From Bacillota bacterium (GTDB taxonomy: Bacteria > Bacillota_C > Negativicutes > Sporomusales > Sporomusaceae): a stretch of DNA of 5,673 bases. Below, piece by piece: positions 1 through 5,673 of the stretch (positions are counted from its first letter, which is position 1; each line of letters begins with the position of its first letter). The stretch spans positions 1 to 5,673 of the forward strand of contig JAEZQV010000425.1 in the NCBI GenBank assembly GCA_023441125.1, read 5' to 3'. The position numbers and the translations under genes were made by a program. Under the pieces are notes generated by a model that was not told the origin of the DNA, made no database searches, and saw only the letters and a list, made by a program, of their open reading frames with translations.

Positions 1-519
1 CACGCCATCATCGGGCTCTGGCCGTATGGATGCGGCAGCATCGAGCTTCCGGCTTTTGGCCGGCTGCTGTATCTTCCGCAGAAACCGTATCTTCCGATCA
101 CGACTTTGCGGCAAGCGATAGCTTATCCCGAATCAGAACAAACGTATGACGACACCAGCATAATGCAGGCTTTGACCCTGTGCGGCCTTGACCAGCTATG
201 CTGCAGGCTGGACGAAGAGCGCCACTGGAGTCAGAAGCTTTCTCGCGGGGAACAGCAGCAACTGGCATTTGCCCGGGTGCTGCTGCTGCGTCCGGACTGG
301 CTGTTTCTTGACGAGGCTACCTCGGCGCTTGACGAGGGAACCGAAGCGCAGCTCTACCGGTTACTTGGCGAACGGCTGCCGAAAACAGCGGTAATCAGCA
401 TTGCCCATCGCCGGACAGTGGAACGCTTTCATGACCGGCTGCTGGTTCTAACCAAATCCGGCGGACTGGCAACGAAGACCGGTGAACAGGAGTGTATTTT
501 GCGCTCCAGTACGGCATAA
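1..519 (+). CDS. ABC transporter ATP-binding/permease protein, SbmA/BacA/YddA type (C-terminal part only)
   Basis: This is the last 172 residues of an ABC transporter; the membrane domain and Walker A lie upstream of the window. Counting from the first base, the sequence opens just after the expected P-loop (IIGLWPYG, residues 3-10). It then shows a Q-loop (LPQKPYLP, 25-32), a signature motif in the variant form LSRGEQQ (80-86), Walker B with catalytic Glu (WLFLDE, D104-E105), a D-loop (SALD, 108-111) and the switch His (H136). The GLWPYG, LPQKPYLP and LS-GEQQ wording is typical of the family with an SbmA/BacA-like membrane domain fused to an ATPase (E. coli YddA, Mycobacterium Rv1819c), whose known members move peptides, cobalamin or other hydrophilic compounds across the inner membrane. 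The cargo cannot be read from this fragment. The 63-base gap to tonB has no visible terminator, so co-transcription is likely. The family call rests on the ATPase domain alone. Confidence 0.85.
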   Translation, partial: HAIIGLWPYGCGSIELPAFGRLLYLPQKPYLPITTLRQAIAYPESEQTYDDTSIMQALTLCGLDQLCCRLDEERHWSQKLSRGEQQQLAFARVLLLRPDWLFLDEATSALDEGTEAQLYRLLGERLPKTAVISIAHRRTVERFHDRLLVLTKSGGLATKTGEQECILRSSTA

Positions 520-582
520 CAAGATCTGATAAGCTCGAATAACTTTTGCCGCCTGGATGGTAGGGACGCTACGGAGGCCAGC

Positions 583-1272
583 ATGAATTACTTTAACAAA
601 TATCCTTATACAAAAGCAACGGGCATCTCACTGCTGCTGCACGGCATTGTGATCGTCTGCCTAGGTGCATTCGGCTTTAGTACGCCTGTCGTTCAGCCGT
701 TGGAAGTTACCACCGTGGAGGTCAGCCTAGTTCCCGCCCGTGTAATAGACATGGGCGATATGGCGAATTTGACGGCTGTTCCCACCGACTCGCCACCGGC
801 GCCGGCTGAAAAACCGGTGCCGCGGCCGTCCGCGCCCCAGGCCCAAGTGCTGCCGCCGGTCTTGCCGGGAGAAGCCGGTGAGACTTCGAGCGGGTCATTA
901 GCGCCGGCCGGCCGCGATACGCCGGCGGCGGGAAGCGGCACCGCTGATACTGCGGTTGTGGGCCAGGCGGGCAGTCCGGACGAGGACGGCGGGCCGTCGA
1001 CCAATACCAGCTATCTTGCCGGTCCAAAGCCCGCTTACCCCCCAGCGGCCAGAAAGGCCGGCTGGGAAGGAGCGGTGGTGGTGCGGGCGCTCATCGCCAC
1101 CGACGGCTCGGTGGCGGCGGTAGCGGTACGGGTGGGCAGCGGCTATCCTATCCTGGATGAGGCTGCCGCCCAGGCCGTGCAGAAATGGCGCTTCTCGCCG
1201 GCCAGGAAAGGCGGCAGGCCGGTCACCGGTTTTCATGATGTAAAAGTCCGGTTTCGCCTCACTGACGCATAA
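583..1272 (+). CDS. tonB: TonB energy transducer
   Basis: TonB links the ExbB-ExbD proton motor in the inner membrane to receptors in the outer membrane and powers uptake of siderophores, cobalamin and similar ligands. The 229 residues show a short cytoplasmic start, one membrane anchor (about 13-33), a proline/alanine-rich periplasmic spacer (densest at 67-95) and a C-terminal TonB domain (about 148-229). That domain carries the YP motif at 152-153, GSGYPILDEAA near 186-196 and KWRFSPA at 201-207. The anchor has Ser16, His20 and Leu27 at the same numbers as the functional S-H-L-S motif of E. coli TonB, but position 31 is Gly instead of Ser. The start is supported by GGAGG at 573-577, five bases before the ATG. 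The spacer lacks the long EP/KP repeats of the enterobacterial protein. exbB begins 12 bases downstream. No Fur-box-like operator was seen in the upstream gap. Confidence 0.93.
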   Translation: MNYFNKYPYTKATGISLLLHGIVIVCLGAFGFSTPVVQPLEVTTVEVSLVPARVIDMGDMANLTAVPTDSPPAPAEKPVPRPSAPQAQVLPPVLPGEAGETSSGSLAPAGRDTPAAGSGTADTAVVGQAGSPDEDGGPSTNTSYLAGPKPAYPPAARKAGWEGAVVVRALIATDGSVAAVAVRVGSGYPILDEAAAQAVQKWRFSPARKGGRPVTGFHDVKVRFRLTDA

Positions 1273-1284
1273 TGGGAAAGAGAG

Positions 1285-1893
1285 ATGATCACGTTGTACG
1301 AACTTATGAAAGGCGGCTGGATGCTGCTGCCGCTGGCCGTGTGCTCCGTTATGGCCGTAGCTGTTATTATAGACCGGTTGTTCTTCTTCCGGCGCATTGG
1401 CGCAACCGATTTAGCTGAAACAATACTTGCTATGGTAAATGATAAGCGCCTGGATGCAGCAACCGCTGTGGCGAGACAATCTTCCTTGCCGCTGAGCAAG
1501 GTCCTGGCGGCCGGGATGAACAATCGCGCGCAGCCGGCCCAAGCCATGGCAGCCGCGGGAATCTTAGAACTGTCGGCTATGCGGCGCGGTCTGCCGGTGC
1601 TGGACACCATCGTCACCCTGTCGCCGCTGCTGGGCCTCCTGGGCACCATTATCGGCATGATCGATTCGTTTCAGATTATGGCCTTGTCCGGCATGGGCCA
1701 ACCCCACGCCGTCACCGGCGGGGTAGCCGAGGCGCTGATCGCCACTGCCAGCGGGATAACCGTGGCCGTGATCGCCCTTATTCCCTATAACTACTTTCTT
1801 GCCCGCATTGAAAAAGAGACTGAAATCATCGAGCACTACGCCACCCGGCTGGAAATGGCGCTGACGCCGGCGGCACAGGAGGCGGGGCGATGA
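1285..1893 (+). CDS. exbB: ExbB/TolQ/MotA-family proton channel subunit
   Basis: ExbB forms the pentameric inner-membrane scaffold of the TonB motor, and together with ExbD converts proton flow into movement of TonB. The 202 residues show three membrane segments (about 12-30, 106-128 and 148-171) separated by a large cytoplasmic loop, as the family requires. The hallmark SPLLGLLGTIIGMIDSF lies at 113-129, and GGVAEALIATASG at 145-157, ending in the YNYF stretch at 168-171. Thr121 and Thr154 sit where E. coli ExbB has the pore-lining Thr148 and Thr181. The purine-rich GGGAAAGAGAG just before the ATG serves as ribosome binding site. The product is shorter than E. coli ExbB at the N-terminus, which is common for stand-alone ExbB proteins. 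TolQ is the alternative, but the adjacent tonB favours ExbB. Its stop overlaps the exbD start. Confidence 0.93.
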   Translation: MITLYELMKGGWMLLPLAVCSVMAVAVIIDRLFFFRRIGATDLAETILAMVNDKRLDAATAVARQSSLPLSKVLAAGMNNRAQPAQAMAAAGILELSAMRRGLPVLDTIVTLSPLLGLLGTIIGMIDSFQIMALSGMGQPHAVTGGVAEALIATASGITVAVIALIPYNYFLARIEKETEIIEHYATRLEMALTPAAQEAGR

Positions 1894-2297
1894 AGATACC
1901 ACGCAGACCGGGTAAGAAAGCGCGCATTGAGATTATTCCGATGATCGACACCATGTTTTTTCTCCTGGTCTTCTTCATGCTGGCCACGCTGACCATGACC
2001 AACCAGTTTAGTCTGCCGGTCAATTTGCCTCATGCCGCCGGCAACCAGGACAAACCGCAGCAGGTGATCACGCTGACAATAACCCAGGAGGGCAAGCTCT
2101 ATTACGATAAAGAGCAGATCGCTGCGCCGGCGGACGCCGCGCTTCGTCTTAGGCAAGCGAGCGCGGGCGGCCAGCAAACCGCGGTGATCATCAATGCCGA
2201 CCGGAGCGTTGAGCACGGCCGGGTAGTGGAACTGATGGACGCCATCCGGCAAAGCGGCATCAGCCGGATAGCCATCGCGGTCACTCCCGCAGGTTGA
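1890..2297 (+). CDS. exbD: ExbD/TolR-family biopolymer transport protein
   Basis: ExbD is the proton-carrying partner of ExbB. It has a short cytoplasmic tail, one membrane helix and a periplasmic domain. The 135 residues start with a basic tail (KIPRRPGKKAR), followed by IEIIPMIDTMFFLLVFFML (14-31). Asp20 in this helix corresponds to Asp25 of E. coli ExbD, the residue thought to be protonated during work. The periplasmic part runs from about 40 to 135 and includes INADRSVEHGRVVELMDAIRQ (101-121), the usual end of the family fold. The ATG overlaps the exbB stop in an ATGA arrangement, with AGGAGG at 1877-1882 seven bases upstream, so the two are probably translationally coupled and made in fixed ratio. 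TolR is the main alternative; the tonB context argues for ExbD. Confidence 0.93.
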   Translation: MKIPRRPGKKARIEIIPMIDTMFFLLVFFMLATLTMTNQFSLPVNLPHAAGNQDKPQQVITLTITQEGKLYYDKEQIAAPADAALRLRQASAGGQQTAVIINADRSVEHGRVVELMDAIRQSGISRIAIAVTPAG

Positions 2298-2299
2298 AA

Positions 2300-2318
2300 A
2301 GGCACTACGTGCCTCGTT
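2300..2318 (+). terminator. Weak hairpin after exbD, possible terminator
   Basis: AGGCAC (2300-2305) pairs perfectly with GTGCCT (2309-2314) around a three-base loop, starting three bases after the exbD stop. It is followed by CGTTTG, which has only three consecutive T, so termination would be partial at best. It may instead protect the 3' end of the transport operon mRNA. Confidence 0.35.
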
Positions 2319-2406
2319 TGCAGATTGGAGACAGTAAGAAACCCGGTCGAATCAGTAGCAAAGAAAAATAGGCATAATTATGAGCAGACGGTATGCTGCG
2401 CACCCC

Positions 2407-2436
2407 TTGAATATTTTGGCAATGGAATGATAAAAT
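2407..2436 (+). promoter_or_regulatory. Predicted sigma-A promoter of rarA
   Basis: TTGAAT (2407-2412) and TAAAAT (2431-2436) are separated by 18 bases, and a TG at 2428-2429 makes an extended -10. Transcription would begin near 2443, giving a leader of only about 20-25 bases before the preferred rarA start. The rest of the 153-base gap upstream shows the hairpin at 2300-2314 and a 10-base palindrome at 2373-2382, and nothing else that I recognise. Confidence 0.6.
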
Positions 2437-2452
2437 AGAACATATGTACTAT

Positions 2453-2459
2453 GGGGGGA
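2453..2459 (+). promoter_or_regulatory. Ribosome binding site that decides the rarA start
   Basis: The G-run GGGGGGA lies six bases before GTG at 2466. The upstream in-frame ATG at 2451 has no Shine-Dalgarno-like sequence before it and itself overlaps this G-run, so it is a poor start. ATG at 2475 has only AGG (2464-2466) at a spacing of eight. Confidence 0.5.
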
Positions 2460-2465
2460 AAGCAG

Positions 2466-3797
2466 GTGTACTCAATGGATTATGTACAAGGCACTTTTTT
2501 TGAAAATATGCATAAAGCGCCTTTGGCCGACAGAATCAGACCCAGAACCTTGGAAGAATATATTGGCCAGATACACATCCTGGGTAAAGGCAAGGTACTA
2601 AGACAGATCATAGAATCGGATAATATTACTTCGATGATTCTGTGGGGGCCGCCTGGTGTTGGCAAAACTACCCTGGCTATGATTATCGCCAATATAACGA
2701 ATGCCAAGTTTATAACCTTTAGCGCGGTAACCTCCGGCATCAAAGAGATTAAAGAAATTATGGCGAAAGCGGAAAAGAGCAGGCTGATGGGCGAGCGGAC
2801 CGTAATTTTTGTGGATGAAATTCACCGCTTTAACAAAGCGCAGCAGGATGCTTTTCTTCCTCATGTCGAGAAAGGCAACATTATCCTCATCGGCGCCACT
2901 ACGGAAAACCCCTCTTTCGAGGTTAATTCCGCCTTGTTATCGCGCAGCAGGGTATTTGTCCTGCATCCTTTGCAAACAGAAGATATTATGAGGTTATTAA
3001 AGCATGCTTTGCAGGATCAAAGAGGCTATGGCGGCCAACAAATTGAGATTGCCGACGAGCTGCTGGAATTAATTGCCGTATATGCCAACGGCGATGCCAG
3101 GACAGCCCTTAATGTGCTGGAAATGGCGGTAATGAGCGGTGACAAACAGGGGGACGCCACAAAAATCAGTAAGGAGATCGTGGAAGGGTGCCTCCAAAAG
3201 AAAGCCTTATTATATGATAAAAACGGGGAAGAGCATTATAATCTTATCTCGGCCTTGCATAAATCCATGCGCAACAGTGCTCCTGATGCCGCCGTTTACT
3301 GGCTGGCCAGAATGCTGGAGGCGGGAGAGGAACCATTGTTTATTGCCAGAAGGCTGGTCCGTTTTGCCGCGGAAGATATCGGCCTGGCTGATCCCAGAGC
3401 TTTAGAAATGACTGTCGCCGTATACAATGCCGTCCATTATCTGGGCATGCCCGAGTGTAATGTGCATTTAACCCAGGCGGTGGTGTATCTTTCTGTGGCT
3501 GTTAAGTCCAATGCCCTGTATGTGGCCTATGAAAACGCGAAAAAGGATGCGAACAGTACGCTGGCAGAGGGTGTGCCCCTGCACCTGCGGAATGCCCCGA
3601 CCAAACTGATGGCAAACCTCGACTATGGTAAGGGGTATCAATACGCCCATAATGTCGCGGATAAGGTAACCAATATGCAATGTCTGCCGGCAAATCTAAA
3701 AGACCGGCAGTATTATCAGCCTACAGGGCAAGGCCTTGAAAAAAATATCAAAGAGCGCCTGGAATTTATCAGAAAGCTGAAAAATGAAAATCATTAG
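2466..3797 (+). CDS. rarA: RarA (MgsA/WRNIP1-family) AAA+ ATPase, replication-associated recombination protein
   Basis: RarA is a cytoplasmic tetrameric AAA+ ATPase related to clamp-loader and RuvB proteins. It acts at stalled or gapped replication forks with SSB and recombination enzymes. Counted from GTG 2466 (443 residues), the protein shows PLADRIRP near the start, Walker A GPPGVGKT (61-68), Walker B FVDEIH (D117-E118), sensor 1 GATTEN (143-148), an arginine-finger region LLSRSR (157-162) and sensor 2 GDAR (R212). The C-terminal oligomerisation part carries HKSMRNSAPDAA and HLRNAPTKLM, both typical of RarA. Length matches the E. coli protein (447). GTG 2466 is preferred for its ribosome binding site; ATG 2475 (440 residues) fits family N-termini equally well, and ATG 2451 (448 residues) is less likely. 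It has its own promoter and terminator. Codon use differs from its neighbours: 14 of 22 arginines are AGA/AGG. Confidence 0.95.
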   Translation: MYSMDYVQGTFFENMHKAPLADRIRPRTLEEYIGQIHILGKGKVLRQIIESDNITSMILWGPPGVGKTTLAMIIANITNAKFITFSAVTSGIKEIKEIMAKAEKSRLMGERTVIFVDEIHRFNKAQQDAFLPHVEKGNIILIGATTENPSFEVNSALLSRSRVFVLHPLQTEDIMRLLKHALQDQRGYGGQQIEIADELLELIAVYANGDARTALNVLEMAVMSGDKQGDATKISKEIVEGCLQKKALLYDKNGEEHYNLISALHKSMRNSAPDAAVYWLARMLEAGEEPLFIARRLVRFAAEDIGLADPRALEMTVAVYNAVHYLGMPECNVHLTQAVVYLSVAVKSNALYVAYENAKKDANSTLAEGVPLHLRNAPTKLMANLDYGKGYQYAHNVADKVTNMQCLPANLKDRQYYQPTGQGLEKNIKERLEFIRKLKNENH

Positions 3798-3831
3798 ATA
3801 GAAGAATAAAAACCACTAGATATTGGAAGCG

Positions 3832-3874
3832 AAAGGACGGAGTTGATAACATATCGTCAACTCCGTCCTTTTTT
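3832..3874 (+). terminator. Rho-independent terminator of rarA
   Basis: AAAGGACGGAGTTGA (3832-3846) is perfectly complementary to 3857-3871, giving a 15-base-pair stem with a 10-base loop, and the stem runs into six T (3869-3874). It lies 35 bases past the rarA stop and isolates rarA from katG. Confidence 0.93.
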
Positions 3875-3898
3875 GACAGCATAATACTATTTCTGTGA

Positions 3899-3927
3899 TT
3901 GACAAGCAATAATTTAATGAATAAAAT
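3899..3927 (+). promoter_or_regulatory. Predicted sigma-A promoter of katG
   Basis: A consensus TTGACA (3899-3904) is followed after exactly 17 bases by TAAAAT (3922-3927), one mismatch from consensus. Transcription would start near 3933-3935, giving a leader of about 140 bases. Such a strong core promoter in front of an inducible stress gene suggests control by a repressor. CATAAT at 3933-3938 is an alternative -10 but has no matching -35. Confidence 0.75.
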
Positions 3928-3944
3928 AAAAACATAATAATTTA
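3908..3944 (+). repeat. Direct repeat of AATAATTTA around the katG -10 box
   Basis: The nine-base word AATAATTTA occurs at 3908-3916, in the promoter spacer, and at 3936-3944, just past the predicted transcription start. Both copies are followed within two bases by GAAT. The placement suits a pair of operator half-sites, but the region is AT-rich and chance repetition is possible. Confidence 0.35.
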
Positions 3945-3966
3945 CGAATTTGGAATATTTATTAAG

Positions 3967-4025
3967 AAATGTTACTTTTTCATGGCAACAGATGAAAATC
4001 CTTCCGAATCAGGGAAATAACATTT
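3967..4025 (+). promoter_or_regulatory. Possible structured katG leader (three-way junction)
   Basis: AAATGTTA (3967-3974) is the exact reverse complement of TAACATTT (4018-4025). Inside this outer stem two more hairpins fit end to end. TTTTCAT (3977-3983) pairs with ATGAAAA (3992-3998), and TCCTT (3999-4003) pairs with AGGGA (4011-4015) with one G-U pair. The arrangement is compact but AT-rich, resembles no riboswitch class I can name, and has no terminator stem after it. It is a candidate only. Confidence 0.3.
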
Positions 4026-4059
4026 ATGCGTATTTGCCTCACAAGGCTTGTCAAAATAG

Positions 4060-5673
<1,614 letters not shown>

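Noticed and set aside
520..582. Fur box or separate promoter in front of tonB
   Set aside because: The 63 bases hold no inverted repeat resembling a Fur box and no paired -35/-10; GATAAG alone is not enough.
693..1236. Several minus-strand ORFs of about 100 codons opposite tonB
   Set aside because: They are by-products of GC-rich, proline/alanine-rich coding sequence on the + strand; no recognisable domains, and the + strand gene is certain.
1233..2252. Minus-strand ORFs of 112-141 codons opposite exbB and exbD
   Set aside because: Shadows of firmly identified genes; composition is that of reverse-read membrane protein codons and no domain is visible.
3873..3901. A second TTGACA at 3873-3878 overlapping the rarA terminator T-tract
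   Set aside because: No acceptable -10 box lies 16-18 bases downstream; the TTGACA at 3899 has a near-perfect partner.
3932..3946. A full PerR box
   Set aside because: Only 8 of 14 defined positions match, all in the core and left half; kept only as part of the operator-pair finding.
3982..4020. 12-codon ORF MATDENPSESGK in the katG leader
   Set aside because: No ribosome binding site, very short, and it overlaps the longer leader frame; expected by chance.
3967..4025. Purine-type riboswitch
   Set aside because: Overall size and three-way shape are similar, but the junction between the two inner hairpins is missing and the gene context (catalase-peroxidase) does not fit.

Overview
The window reads as a piece of chromosome from a bacterium that combines a TonB energy-transduction system, which implies an outer membrane, with a RarA protein and promoter/ribosome-binding signals of Firmicutes character. 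That combination points to a diderm Firmicute, most likely Negativicutes (a Sporomusa/Pelosinus-like lineage). This is inference from protein flavour and signals, not from a database search.

Layout, all genes on the + strand. Positions 1-519 hold the C-terminal ATPase end of an ABC transporter of the SbmA/BacA/YddA type. Then follow tonB (583-1272), exbB (1285-1893) and exbD (1890-2297), with gaps of 63 and 12 bases and a 4-base overlap. They look like one operon: an inner-membrane ABC transporter together with the proton-driven motor that powers outer-membrane receptors. A 153-base gap with a weak hairpin and a good sigma-A-type promoter leads to rarA (about 2466-3797), a replication/recombination ATPase, closed by a strong intrinsic terminator (3832-3874). 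A 277-base AT-rich gap carries that terminator, a near-consensus promoter and a leader of about 140 bases with possible structure. Then comes katG (4075 to beyond the window end), a bifunctional catalase-peroxidase with every active-site residue I could check in place.

The genes form three transcription units with different jobs: envelope transport and energy transduction; genome maintenance; and peroxide defence. rarA differs clearly from its neighbours in arginine codon use. No RNA genes, insertion sequences, CRISPR arrays or attachment sites were seen. I found no convincing new multi-gene system. The parts most worth a second look are the ABC-TonB-ExbB-ExbD grouping and the katG leader, which has a possible three-way junction, a repeated AT-rich element around the -10 box, and a small leader ORF whose stop overlaps the katG start codon.
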